Assembly (NCBI GenBank): GCA_039566865.1
Contig: CM076947.1
Coordinates: 23,933,501 to 23,997,500 of the forward strand
Direction of reading: 5' to 3'
Length of the DNA stretch: 64,000 nucleotides
DNA from: Aurelia coerulea
Lineage: Eukaryota > Cnidaria > Scyphozoa > Semaeostomeae > Ulmaridae
Shown here one piece after another: positions 10,382 through 24,200 of this stretch. Every line of letters starts with the position of its first letter. The stretch's first letter is position 1. The notes beneath the pieces were generated by a model. That model was not told where the DNA came from. It saw nothing but the letters and a program-made list of their open reading frames with translations, and did not search any database. The translations under genes were made by a program, and so were the position numbers.

Positions 10382-11184
10382 TACAGTAAAATCCCGCACA
10401 TAAGAACCTAAAATTTTGAACTCAACCTGTTTAGGTTCTTGTGCTATGAGGCACATCCAGTAATCAGGGTGTAGGTTCTTAACATAGGAAAATGTGTGAA
10501 TCTAAATCTTAGCCAAATCTATTTACATTCTTGACCCTATCCACTTCAACTCAAGCTTACCCAGTTACCCCTGCAGGCCCTCCCTATCACGGTTCTGTAA
10601 GGAATGTTTTGGAGTTCACGAAAGAGGTTGATTAGCAAACAGATTGCATTTATTTCCCAATGGATGAATGAAACGCTTTATTAAGAACCTAGTTAAGATA
10701 TCAGCCTGAAATGGTTCTTATTTATTGGGTACAAAATATATTATTTCAGGCTGTAGGTTCTTGATAGAATGATAATAATTATCACTGTAAACACCGGAGT
10801 TACAAAGAACTAAAGTTCCATTAGTGGCTAAATGCTTACAGGATACGCAAAAAAAGGAAACTAAACAAAACGCAACAGGCAACATCTAAAGAAATAAGTG
10901 CGAACGAACCAACTAACTACATTTTGAGCAGTAAGAGGAGTTGTGAGGGCATTAATTCGTTGCTACACCTAAATTGTCAACCGGAAGGTCTTGACATATG
11001 CATAGTACTCTGTGCAGAAACATAATGGTTGCGGTATTTGTTGTGATATGCATGCTGCCTAGCATTTTGATGAAAATTTCATTGTCCACCCTATCCCATT
11101 CTAGATGAAGGTTCTTAAGACCCCGTTCACAAAGGACATATTTAGTAAGATAGATGAAGGTCCTTATGTGCGGGTTTTACTGTA
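10382..11184 (-). mobile_element. TACAGTAAAAACCC-family MITE, reversed, with internal insertion
   Basis: The ends are TACAGTAAAATCCCGCACAT and ATGTGCGGGTTTTACTGTA. The sequence from about 10409 to 10772 is the reverse complement of the 6758-7176 element. About 375 bp (10773-11146) absent from that element lies near its right end, so it is probably a later insertion or a longer subfamily. Confidence 0.85.
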
Positions 11185-11208
11185 ATCGAAGTTATCATTA
11201 CATTTCAG

Positions 11209-11424
11209 CCCAAACATCGCGAATCCATTGAAAAACCTAACTGCCGAAGAAGCGCAGATATGTCTGAAAGAGAAGGCCCAAGATCAATATCATAGTCTTG
11301 CAACTGCATTCCGCGCTTTTGATAAAGATGGTAACCAAATCGTGACGAAAGAGGAACTGAAGCAAATTGTTCAACGATTTAATATTGCTGTAGATAAAAG
11401 GGAATTCAATAGACTGTGGAGAAT
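11209..11424 (+). CDS. EF-hand gene, exon 7: linker and EF-hand before the 20-kb intron
   Basis: The acceptor is ACATTTCAG and the donor is GTAAGT; 216 nt, phase 2 in and 2 out. It begins with a short linker, then LTAEEAQICLKEKAQDQYHS, then a canonical-type loop DKDGNQIVTKEE in the context ATAFRAF...LKQIVQRF. Position 6 of the loop is Q rather than G. The donor opens an intron of 20,029 bp that contains the large minisatellite. An inverted-repeat element ends 24 bp before the acceptor and another starts 40 bp after the donor. Confidence 0.95.
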
Positions 11425-11463
11425 GTAAGTATTTTTTGTATATTTAATTACAATTTTACAATA

Positions 11464-12007
11464 TACCGGGTGTCCCAAAAAAAGTACTCCTGTTTAAAAA
11501 AATTCACCAGAAATTGATTGTTAAACCTTAAATAAAATTTTCTTTTTGAGTTCTTTTGTCAGAGACCCAAAAATATTCATAGATGATAAGATGTTTGCTT
11601 TTGAAAGAGCAAGGTCGAAAAATCACACGTTGAAAAACCTTATCTTGAACTATAGTTTTTAAGGAATATACTCCTAACAGTCAAAATTTCCAGGTTTTTC
11701 ATCGTCATCGAAGTCTCCAATAATAGTGCGCATTTCTTTCTGTCATTTGTGACCAAACCAGAAGCTTTACATCCACAAAGAAATTGGTATGGCAATCATC
11801 AGTTACTCTCCTGGTACGATTCTAAACCAGGTAGCCCCAAAAAGAGCTAAATTTGATAATTTTAAAACCAATAAAAAGATCAGCTATATCTTGGAAAATA
11901 ATTTGGTTCTTGATCTACTTAACAAAGAAAGAAAATTGAAGATCGGCCTTGTAATAAAGTTTTAATAATTTTTCAAACAGGAGTACTTTTTTTTGGGACA
12001 CCCGGTA
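11464..12007. mobile_element. TACCGGGTGTCCC-family TA element, complete
   Basis: It starts TACCGGGTGTCCCAAAAAAA and ends TTTTTTTTGGGACACCCGGTA; the adjoining GTACTCCTGTTTAAAAA / TTTTTCAAACAGGAGTAC extends the inverted repeat to about 35 bp. It is 544 bp and non-coding. Confidence 0.92.
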
Positions 12008-12022
12008 TGTTTCGAATTACTC

Positions 12023-12158
12023 TACCGGGTGTCCCAAAAAAGTATACAGATTTGGTTGACTCCAGCGATGTGAATTTAGCTTTAATCAATGGCTAATCAC
12101 GCTCAATTTGTTCCTCGATAGTAAACTTGAACTGAGATACCTTGTTTGTTGGTATTGG
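12023..12158 (+). mobile_element. Truncated copy of the 2292-2899 fold-back element
   Basis: It starts TACCGGGTGTCCCAAAAAAG and then follows the left half of the element at 2292 (TTTGGTTGACTCCAGCGATG). It stops about 100 bp before the minisatellite, so half the element is missing. Confidence 0.8.
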
Positions 12159-12261
12159 CTGATCACAATATAACCAGGTAACCTTTGGACTATCATACTT
12201 ACAACATCAGGAGGCTGTAAGCCGGAAGCCAGTATGCCCATGGCGTTTTACACAAGCCGGT

Positions 12262-15200
12262 CCAGGAAAGATTCTGTCCAGGACAGATGTTTTCCTTTTC
12301 AGGACGGACAGATTGTTTACTGTCCAGGACAGATTCTGTTGAGGACATATGTTTTCCTGTCCAGGACAGATTTTTTACTCTCCAGGACAGATACTGTCCA
12401 GGACAGATGTTTTCCTGTCCAGGACAGATTTTGTACTCTCTTGGTCAGTTACTGTCCAGGACAGATGTTTTCCTGTCCAGGACAGATGTTTTACTCTCCT
12501 GGTCAGATTCTGTCCAGGACAGATGTTTTCCTGTCCAGGACAGATTTTTTACTCTCCAGGACAGATACTGTCCAGGACAGATGTTTTCCTGTCTAGGACA
12601 GATTTTTTACTGTCCTGGTCAGTTACTGTCCAGGACAGATGTTTTCCTGTCCAGGACCGATTTTTTACTCTCCTGGTCAGTTACTGTCCAGGACAGATGT
12701 TTTCCTGTCCAGGACAGATTTTTTACTCTCCTGGTCAGTTACTGTCCAGGACAGATGTTTTCCTGTCCAGGACAGATTTTTTACTCTCCAGTACAGATAC
12801 TGTCCAGGACAGATGTTTTCCTGTCCAGGACAGATTTTTTACACTCCAAGACAGATACTATCCAGGACAGATGTTTTCCTGTCCAGGACAGATTTTTTAC
12901 TTTCCAGTACAGATACTGTCCAGGACAGATGTTTTCCTGTCCAGGACCGATTTTTTACTCTCCTGGTCAGATACTGTCCAGGACAGATGTTTTCCTGTCC
13001 AGGACAGATGTTTTACTCTCCTGGTCAGATACTGTCCAGGACAGATGTTTTCCTGTCCAGGACCGATTTTTTACTCTCTTGGTCAGTTACTGTCCAGGAC
13101 AGATGTTTTCCTGTCCAGGACAGATGTTTTACTCTCCTGGTCAGATACTGTCCAGGACAGATGTTTTCCTGTCCAGGACCGATTTTTTACTCTCCTGGTC
13201 AGTTACTGTCCAGGACAGATGTTTTCCTGTCCAGGACAGATTTTTTACTTTCCAGTACAGATACTGTCCAGGACAGATGTTTTCCTGTCCAGGACCGATT
13301 TTTTACTCTCCTGGTCAGTTACTGTCCAGGACAGATGTTTTCCTGTCCAGGACAGATTTTTTACTGTCCTGGATAGATACTGTCCAGGACAGATGTTTTC
13401 CTGTCCAGGACAGATTTTTTACACTCCAGGACAGATACTATCCAGGACAGATGTTTTCCTGTCCAGGACAGATTTTTTACTCTCCAGGACAGATACTGTC
13501 CAGGACAGATGTTTTCCTGTCCAGGACAGATTTTTTACTCTCCTGGTCAGATACTGTCCAGGACAGATGTTTTCCTGTCCAGGACAGATTTTTTACACTC
13601 CAGGACAGATACTGTCCAGGACAGATGTTTTCCTGTCTAGGACAGATTTTTTACTCTCCTGGTCAGTTACTGTCCAGGACAGATGTTTTCCTGTCCAGGA
13701 CCGATTTCTTACTCTCCTGGTCAGTTACTGTCCAGGACAGATGTTTTCCTGTCTAGGACAGATTTTTTACTCTCCTGGTCAGTTACTGTCCAGGACAGAT
13801 GTTTTCCTGTCCAGGACCGATTTCTTACTCTCCTGGTCAGTTACTGTCCAGGACAGATGTTTTCCTGTCCAGGACAGATTTTTTACTCTCCAGGACAGAT
13901 ACTGTCCAGGACAGATGTTTTCCTGTCCAGGACAGATTTTTTACTCTCCAGGACAGTTTCTGTCCAGGACAGATGTTTTCCAGTCCAGGACAGATTTTTT
14001 ACTCTCCAGGACAGATACTGTCCAGGACAGATGTTATCCTATCCAGGACCGATTTCTTACTCTCCTGGTCAGTTACTGTCCAGGACAGATGTTTTCCTGT
14101 CCAGGACAGATTTTTTACTCTCTTGGTCAGTTACTGTCCAGGACAGATGTTTTCCTGTCCAGGACAGATGTTTTACTCTCCTGGTCAGATTCTGTCCAGG
14201 ACAGATTTTTTACTCTCCAGGACAGATTTTTTACTGTCCTGGTCAGTTACTGTCCAGGACAGATGTTTTCCTGTCCAGGACAGATTTTTTACTGTCCTGG
14301 ATAGATACTGTCCAGGACAGATGTTTTACTCTCCTGGTCAGATTCTGTCCAGGACAGATTTTTAACTCTCCAGGACAGATTTTTTACTCTCCTGGTCAGA
14401 TACTGTCCAGGACAGATGTTTTCCTGTCCAGGACAGATTTTTGCTCTCCAGGACGGTTACTGTCCAGGACAGATGTTTTCCTGTCCAAGACAGATGTTTT
14501 ACTCTCCTGGTCAGATTCTGTCCAGGACAGATGTTTTCCTGTCCAGGACAGATTTTTTACTGTCCTGGATAGATACTGTCCAGGACAGATGTTTTCATGT
14601 CCAGGACAGATTTTTTACTATCCTGGTCAGATACTGTCCAGGACAGATGTTTTCTGTCTAGGACAAATTTTTTACTGTCCAGGACAGATACTATCCAGGA
14701 TAGATGTTTTCCTGTCCAGGACCGATTTTTACTCTCCTGGTCAGTTACTGTCCAGGACAGATTTTTTACTCTCCAGGACAGATACTGTCCAGGACAGCTG
14801 TTTTCCTGTCCAGGACAGATTTTTTACTCTCCTGGTCAGTTACTGTCCAGGACAGATGTTTTCCTGTCCAGGACAGTATCTGACCAGGAGAGTAAAAAAT
14901 CTGTCCTGGACAGGAAAACATCTGTCCTGGACAGAATCTGACCAGGACAGTAAAAATCTGTCCTGGACAGTAAAAACATCTGTCCTGGACAGGAAAACAT
15001 CTGTCCTGGACAGTATCTGTCCTGGAGAGTAAAAAATCTGTCCTGGACAGGAAAACATCTGTCCTGGAAAGTATCTGACCTGGACAGTAAAAAATCTGTC
15101 CTGGACAGGAAAACATCTGTCCTGGAAAGTATCTGTCCTGGACAGTAAAAATCTGTCCTGGACAGGAAAACATCTGTCCTGGACAGTATCTGACCTGGAG

Positions 15201-18200
15201 AGTAAAAAATCTGTCCTGGACAGGAAAACATCTGTCCTGGACAGTATCTGACCAGGACAGTAAAAAATCGGTCCTGGACAGGAATAACATCTCTCCTGGA
15301 CAGTATCTGTCCTAAAAAATCTGTCCTGGACAGAAAAAAATCTGTCCTGGAAAGGATCTCTCCTGGCAGAGTAAAAAATCTTTCCTGGACATGAAAACAT
15401 CTGTCCTGGACAGTAACTGTCCTGGAGAGTAAAAAATCTGTCCTGGACAGGAAAACATCTGTCCTGGACAGTATCTGTCCTGGAGAGTAAAAAATCTGTC
15501 CTGGACAGGAAAACTTCTGTCCTGGACAGTAATCTGTCCTGGACAGTAAAAATCTGTCCTGGACAGGAAAACATCTGTCCTGGACAGTATCTGTCCTGGA
15601 CAGTAAAAAATCTGTCCTGGATAGGAAAACATCTGTCCTGGAAAGGAACTGACCTTGGACAGTAAAAAATCTGTCCTGGACAGGAAAGCATCTGTCCTGG
15701 AAAGTATCTGTCCTGGACAGTAAAAAATCTGTCCTGGACAGGAAAACATCTGTCCTGGAAAGTATCTGACCTGGACAGTAAAAAATCTGTCCTGGACAGG
15801 AAAAAAACTGTCCTGGAAAGTATCTGTCCTGGACAGTAAAAAATCTGTCCTCGACAGTAACTGACCAGGATCTGTTCCTGGAAAGAATCTCTCCTGGACA
15901 GTAAAAAATCGGTCCTGGACAGGAAGACATCTGTCCTGGACAGTATCTGACCAGGAGAGTAAAAAATCTGTCCTGGACAGGAAAACATCTGTCCTGGACA
16001 GTATCTCTCCAGGAGAGTAAAAAATCTGTCCTGGACAGGAAAACATCTGTCCTGGACAGTAACTGACCAGGACAGTAAAAAATCTGTCCTGGACAGGAAA
16101 ACATCTGTCCTGGACAGTATCTGTCCTGGAGAGTAAAAAATCTGTCCTGGACAGGAAAACATCTGTCCTGGACAGTATCTGTACTGGACAGTAAAAACTC
16201 TGTCCTGGACAGGAAAACATCTGTCCTGGACAGTATCTGTCCTGGAGAGTAAAAAATCTGTCCTGGACAGGAAAACATCTGTCCTGGAAAGTAACTGACC
16301 TGGACAGTAAAAATCTGTCATGGACAGGAAAGCATCTGTCCTGGAAAGGAATCTGACCTGGACAGTAAAAAATCTGTCCTGGACAGGAAAACAGCTGTCC
16401 TGGACAGTATCTGTCCTGGAGAGTAAAAAATCTGTCCTCGACAGTAACTGACCAGGAGAGTAAAAAATCGGTCCTGGACAGGAAAACATCTATCCTGGAC
16501 AGTATCTGTCCTGGACAGTAAAAGATTTGTCCTGGACAGGAAAACATCTGTCCTGGACAGTATCTGACCAGGAGAGTAAAAAATCTGTCCTGGACAGGAA
16601 AACATCTGTCCTGGACAGTATCTGACCTGGAGAGTAAAAAATCTGTCCTGGACAGGAAAACATCTGTCCTGGACAGTATCTGTCCTGGACAGTAAAAAAG
16701 GAAGTAAAAAATCTGTCCTGGACAGGAAAACATCTGTCCTGGACAGTAACTGTCCTGGACAGTAAAAATCTGTCCTGGACTGGAAAGCATCTGTCCTGGA
16801 CAGTATCTGTCCTGCAGCGTAAAAAGTCTGTCCTGGACAGAAAAACATCTGTCCTGGACAGTAACTGACCAGGAGAGTAAAAAATCTGTCCTGGACAGGA
16901 AAACAGCTGTCCTGGACAGTATCTGTCCTGGAGAGTAAAAAATCTGTCCTGGACAGTAACTGACCAGGAGAGTAAAAAATTGGTCCTGGACAGAAAAACA
17001 TCTATCCTTGAAAGTATCTGTCCTGGACAGTAAAAAATCTGTCCTGGACAGGAAAACATCTGTCCTGGACAGGATCTGTCCTGGACAGTAAAAAATCTGT
17101 CCTGGACAGGAAAAACATCTGTCCTGGAAAGTATCTGTCCTGGACAGTAAAAAATCTGTCCTGGACAGGAAAAATCTGTCCTGGACAGAATCTGTCCAGG
17201 ATCTGTCCTGGAGTAAAAAATCTGTCCTGGACAGAAAAAAATCTGTCCTGGACAGACCGTCCTGGAGAGTAAAAAATCTGTCCTGGACAGGAAAACATCT
17301 GTCCTGGAAAGTATCTGACCTGGACAGTATAAAATCTGTCCTGGACAGGAAAACAGCTGTCCTGGACAGTAACTGACCAGGACAGTAAAAAATCTGTCCT
17401 GGACAGGAAAACATCTGTCCTGGACAGTATCTGTCCTGGAGAGTAAAGAATCTGTCCTGGACAGGAAAACATCTGTCCTGGACAGTAACTGACCAGGAGA
17501 GTAAAAAATCTGTCCTGGACAGGAAAACATCTGTCCTGGAAAGTATCTGTCCTGGACAGTAAAAATCTGTCCTGGACAGCAAAAATCTGTCCTGGACAGT
17601 ATCTGTCCTGCAAAGTAAAAAATCTGTCCTGGAAAACATCTGTCCTGGACAGTAAAATCTGTCCTGGAGAGTAAAAATCTGTCCTGGACAGAAAACATCT
17701 GTCCTGGAAAAAAATCTGTATCTGTCCTGGACAGTAAAAATCTGTCCTGGACAGGAAAACATCTGTCCTGGACAGTATCTGTCCTGGAGAGTAAAAAATC
17801 TGTCCTGGACAGGAAAACATCTGTCCTGGACAGTAACTGACCAGGAGAGTAAAGAATCTGTCATGGACAGGAAAGAATCTGTCCTGGACAGAATCTGACC
17901 AGGAGAGTAAAACATCTGTCCTTGACCGGAAAACAGCTGTCCTGGACAGTATCTGTCCTGGAGAGTAAAAAATCTGTCCTCGACAGTAACTGACCAGGAG
18001 AGTAAAAAATCGGTCCTGGACAGGAAAACATCTATCCTGGACAGTATCTGTCCTGGACAGTAAAAGATTTGTCCTGGACAGGAAAACATCTGTCCTGGAC
18101 AGTATCTGACCAGGAGAGTAAAAAATCTGTCCTGGACAGGAAAACATCTGTCCTGGACAGTATCTGACCAGGAGAGTAAAAAATCTGTCCTGGACAGGAA

Positions 18201-21200
18201 AACATCTGTCCTGGACAGTATCTATCCAGGACAGTAAAAGATCTGTCCAGGAGAGTAAAAAATCTGTCCTGGATAGGAAAACATCTGTCCTGGACAGGAC
18301 AGTAAAAAATCTGTCCTGGACAGGAAAGCATCTGTCCTGGAAAGATCTGTCCTGGACAGATCTAAAAAGAAAAAAAATCTGTCCTGGACAGGAAAACATC
18401 TGTCCTGGACAGTAACTGTCCAGGAGAGTAAAAAATCTGTCCTGGACAGGAAAACATCTGTCCTGGACAGTAATCTGTCCTGGACAGTAAAAAATCTGTC
18501 CTGGACAGAAAAAAATCTGTCCTGGAAAGAATCTGTCCTGGACAGTAAAAAATCTGTCCTGGACAGGAAAACATCTGTCCTGGAAAGGATCTGTCCTGGA
18601 CAGTAAAAAATCTGTCCTGGACAGAAAAAAACATCTGTCCTGGACAGTATCTGTCCTGATCTGTCCTGGACAGTAAAAATCTGTCCTGGACAGCAAAACA
18701 TCTGTCCTGGACAGTATCTGTCCTGGAAAGTAAAAAATCTGTCCTGGACAGGAAAACATCTGTCCTGGAAAGGATCTGTCCTGGACAGTAAAAATCTGTC
18801 CTGGACAGGAAAACATCTGTCCTGGACAGTACCTGTACTGGACAGTAAAAATCTGTCCTGGACAGGAAAACATCTGTCCTGGACAGTATCTGTCCTGGAC
18901 AGTAAAAAATCTGTCCTGGATAGTAAAACATCTGTCCTGGACAGTAACTGACCAGGACAGTAAAAAATCTGTCCTGGACAGAAAAAAATCTGTCCTGGAC
19001 AGAATCTGACCAGGAGAGTAAAACATCTGTCCTTGACCGGAAAACAGCTGTCCTGGACAGTATCTGTCCTGGAGAGTAAAAAATCTGTCCTCGACAGTAA
19101 CTGACCAGGAGAGTAAAAAATCTGTCCTGGACAGGAAAACATCTGTCCTGGACAGTATCTGTCCTGGACAGTATAAAATCTGTCCTGGACAGAAAAAAAT
19201 CTGTCCTGGAAAGGATCTCTCCTGGACAGTAAAAAATCTATCCTGGACAGGAAAACATCTGTCCTGGAAAGGATCTGTCCTGGACAGTAAAAAATCTGTC
19301 CTGGACAGAAAAAAATCTGTCCTGGACAGTATCTGTCCAGGACAGTAAAAGATCTGTCCAGGAGAGTAAAAAATCTGTCCTGGATAGGAAAACATCTGTC
19401 CTGGACAGTAACTGACCAGGAGAGTAAAGAATCTGTCCTGGACAGGAAAGCATCTGTCCTGGAAAGGATCTGTCCTGGACAGTATAAAAGCTGTCCTGGA
19501 CAGGAAAACATCTGTCCTGGAAAGAATCTGTCCTGGACAGTAAAAAATCTATCCTGGACAGGAAAACATCTGTCCTGGACAGATCTGTCCTGGACAGTAA
19601 AAAATCTGTCCTGGACAGTAACTGACCTGGAGAGTAAAAAATGTCCTGGACAGAAAAACATCTATCCTTGAAGTATCTGTCCTGGACAGTAAAAAATTTG
19701 TCCTGGACAGGAAAACATCTGTCCTGGAAAGGATCTGTCCTGGACAGTATAAAATCTGTCCTGGACAGAAAAAAATCTGTCCTGGAAAGGATCTGTCCTG
19801 GACAGTAAAAAATCTGTCCTGGACAGGAAAACATCTGTCCTGGAAAGGATCTGTCCTGGACAGTATAAAATCTGTCCTGGACAGGAAAACATCTGTCCTG
19901 GAAAGAATCTGTCCTGGACAGTAAAAAATCTGTCCTGGACAGAAAAAAATCTGTCCTGGAAAGGATCTGTCCTGGACAGTAAAAAATCTGTCCTGGACAG
20001 GAAAACATCTGTCCTGGACAGTAACTGACCAGGAGAGTAAAAATCTGTCCTGGACAGAAAAAAATCTGTCCTGGAAAGGATCTGACCTGGACAGTAAAAA
20101 TCTGTCCTGGACAGGAAAAAATCTGTCCTGGACAGTATCTGTCCTGGAGAGTAAAAAATCTGTCCTGGACAGTAACTGAAAAGTAAAAAATCGGTCCTGG
20201 ACAGGAAAACATCTGTCCTGGAAAGAATCTGTCCTGGACAGTAAAAATCTGTCCTGGACAGAAAAACATCTGTCCTGGACAGTATCTGTCCTGGACAGTA
20301 AAAAATCTGTCCTGGACAGAAAAAAATCTGTCCTGGAAAGGATCTGTCCTGGACAGTAAAAAATCTGTCCTGGACAGAAAAAAATCTGTCCTGGAAAGGA
20401 TCTGTCCTGGACAGTAAAAATCTGTCCTGGACAGAAAAAAATCTGTCCTGGAAAGGATCTGTCCTGGACAGTAACTGACCAGGAGATAAAAATCTGTCCT
20501 GGACAGAAAAGCATCTGTCCTGGACAGTATCTGTCCTGGACAGAAAAACATCTGTCCTGGACAGAAAAACATCTGTCCTGGAAAGGATCTGTCCTGGACA
20601 GTATAAAATCTGTCCTGGACAGAAAAAACATCTGTCCTGGACAGTATCTGACCTGGACAGTAAAAAATCTGTCCTGGACAGGAAAAATCTGTCCTGGACA
20701 GTATCTGTCCTGGACAGTAAAGAAAAAAATCTGTCCTGGAAAGGATCTGTCCTGGACAGTAAAAAATCTGTCCTGGACAGGAAAACATCTGTCCTGGAAA
20801 GTATCTGTCCTGGACAGTAAAAATCTGTCCTGGACAGCAAAACATCTGTCCTGGAAAGTATCTGTCCTGGAAAGTAAAAAATCTGTCCTGGACAGAAAAC
20901 ATCTGTCCTGGAAAGGATCTGTCCTGGACAGTATAAAATCTGTCCTGGACAGAAAAAAATCTGTCCTGGAAAGAATCTGTCCTGGACAGTATAAAATCTG
21001 TCCTGGACAGGAAAACATCTGTCCTGGAAAGGATCTGTCCTGGACAGTAAAAAATCTGTCCTGGACAGAAAAAAATCTGTCCTGGAAAGAATCTGTCCAG
21101 GACAGTAAAAATCTGTCCTGGACAGGAAAAATCTGTCCTGGAAAGAATCTGTCCTGGAGAGTAAAAATCTGTCCTGGACCGGAAAACATCTGTCCTGGAA

Positions 21201-24200
21201 AGGATCTGTCCTGGACAGTAAAAAATCTGTCCTCGACCTGACCAGGAGAGTAAAAAATCGGTCCTGGACAGGAAAACATCTATCCTGGACAGTATCTGTC
21301 CTGGACAGTAAAAGATTTGTCCTGGACAGGAAAACATCTGTCCTGGACAGTATCTGACCAGGAGAGTAAAAAATCTGTCCTGGACAGGAAAACATCTGTC
21401 CTGGACAGTATCTGACCAGGAGAGTAAAAAATCTGTCCTGGACAGGAAAACATCTGTCCTGGACAGTATCTGTCCTGGACAGGATCTGTCCTGGACAGTA
21501 TAAAATCTGTCCTGGACAGAAAAAATCTGTCCTGGAAAGGATCTCTCCTGGACAGTAAAAAATCTATCCTGGACAGAAAAAAATCTGTCCTGGAAAGAAT
21601 CTGTCCTGGACAGTAAAAATCTATCCTGGACAGGAAAACATCTGTCCTGGAAAGGATCTGTCCTGGACAGTAAAAAATCTGTCCTGGACAGGAAAACAGC
21701 TGTCCTGGACAGTATCTGTCCTGGACAGTAAAAAATCTGTCCTGGACCAGGACAGTAAAAAATCTGTCCTGGACAGAAAAACATCTATCCTTGACAGTAT
21801 CTGTCCTGGACAGTAAAAAATCTGTCCTGGACAGGAAAACATCTGTCCTGGACAGTAACTGTCCTGGAGAGTAAAAAATCTGTCCTGGACAGTAAAAAAT
21901 CTGTCCTGGACAAGAAAACATCTGTCCTGGACAGTATCTGTCCTGGAGAGTAAAAAATCTGTCCTGGACAGGAAAACATCTGTCCTGGAAAGAATCTGTC
22001 CTGGACAGTAAAAAATCTGTCCTGGACAGGAAAACATCTGTCCTGGACAGTAATCTGTCCTGGAGAGTAAAAAATCTGTCCTGAACAGTAAAAATCTGTC
22101 CTGGACAGCAAAACATCTGTCCTGGAAAGGATCTGTCCTGGACAGTAAAAAATCTGTCCTGGACAGGAAGACATCTGTCCTGGACAGTATCTGTCCTGGA
22201 GAGTAAAAATCTGTCCTGGACAGGAAAACATCTGTCCTGGACAGTATCTGTCCTGGACAGTAAAAAATCTGTCCTGGACAGGAAAACATCTGTCCTGGAC
22301 AGTATCTGTCCTGGAGAGTAAAAAATCTGTCCTGGACAGGAAAACATCTGTCCTGGACAGTATCTGACCAGGAGAGTAAAAAATCTGTCCTGGACAGGAA
22401 AACATCTGTCCTGGACAGGAAAACATCTGTCCTGGACAGTATCTGACCAGGAGAGTAAAAAATCTGTCCTGGACAGGAAAACATCTGTCCTGGACAGTAT
22501 CTATCCAGGACAGTAAAAAATCTATCCTGGACAGGAAAACATCTGTCCTGGACAGAATCTGTCCTGGAGAGTAAAAAATCTGTCCTGGACAGGAAAACAT
22601 CTGTCCTGGACAGTAACCGTCCTGGAGAGTAAAAAATCTGTCCTGGACAGGAAAACATCTGTCCTCGACAGTATCTGACCAGGAGAGTTTAAAATCTGTC
22701 CTGGACAGGAAAACAGCTGTCCTGGACAGTAACTGACCAGGACAGTAAAAAATCTGTCCTGGACAGGAAAACATCTGTCCTGGACAGTATCTGTCCTGGA
22801 GAGTAAAAAATCTGTCCTGGACAGGAAAACATCTGTCCTGGACAGTAACTGACCAGGAGAGTAAAAAATCTGTCCTGGACAGGAAAACATCTGTCCTGGA
22901 CAGTATCTGTCCTGAACAGTAACAAATCTGTCCTGGACAGCAAAACATCTGTCCTGGACAGTATCTGTCCTGCAAAGTAAAAAATCTGTCCTGGACAGGA
23001 AGACATCTGTCCTGGACAGTATCTGTCCTGGAGAGTAAAAATCTGTCCTGGACAGGAAAACATCTGTCCTGGACAGTAATTGTACTGGACAGTAAAATTT
23101 CTGTCCTGGACAGGAAAACATCTGTCCTGGACAGTATCTGTCCTGGAGAGTAAAAAATCTGTCCTGGACAGGAAAACATCTGTCCTGGACAGTATCTGAC
23201 CAGGAGAGTAAAAAATCTGTCCTGGACAGGAAAACATCTGTCCTGGACAGTAACTGACCAGGACAGTAAAAAATCTGTCCTGGACAGGAAAACATCTGTC
23301 CTGGACAGTATCTGTCCTGGAGAGTAAAACATCTGTCCTGGACAGGAAAATATCTGTCCTGGACAGAATCTGTCCTGAGAGTAAAAATCTGTCCTGGACA
23401 GGAAAACATTCTGTCCTGGACAGTAATCTGTCCAAGAGAGTAAAAAATCTGTCCTGGACAGGAAAACATCTGTCCTTGACAGTAACTGACCAGGAGAGTA
23501 AAAATCGGTCCTGGACAGGATAACATCCGTCCTGGACAGTATCTGTCCTGGACAGTAAAAAATCTGTCCTGGACAGGAAAACATCTGTCCTGGACAGTAA
23601 CTGTCCTGGAGAGTAAGAAATCGGTCCTGGACAGGAAAAAATCTGTCCTGGACAGTATCTGTCCTGGAGAGTAAAAAATCTGTCCTGGACAGGAAAAATC
23701 TCTCCTGGACAGTAACTGTCCTGGAGAGTAATAAATCTGTCCTGGACAGGAAAACATCTGTCCTGGGCAGTATCTGACCAGGAGAGTAAAGAATTTTTTA
23801 CTCTCCAGGACAGATACTGTCCAGGACAGGACAGATTTTTTACTTTCCAGGACAGATACTGTCCAGGACAGATGCTTTCCTGTCCAGGACAGATTCTCTA
23901 CTCTCCTGGTCAGTTACTGTCCAGGACAGATGTTTTCCTATCCAGGACAGATTTTTTACTCTCCAGGACAGATACTGTCCAGGACAGCTGTTTTCCTCTC
24001 CAGGACAGATTTTTTACTCTCCTGGTCAGTTACTGTCCAGGACAGATGTTTTCCTGTCCAGGACAGATTTTTTACTTTCCAGGACAGATACTGTCCAGGA
24101 CAGATGCTTTCCTGTCCAGGACAGATTCTTTACTCTCCTGGTCAGTTACTGTCCAGGACAGATGTTTTCCTATCCATGACAGATTTTTTACTCTCCAGGA

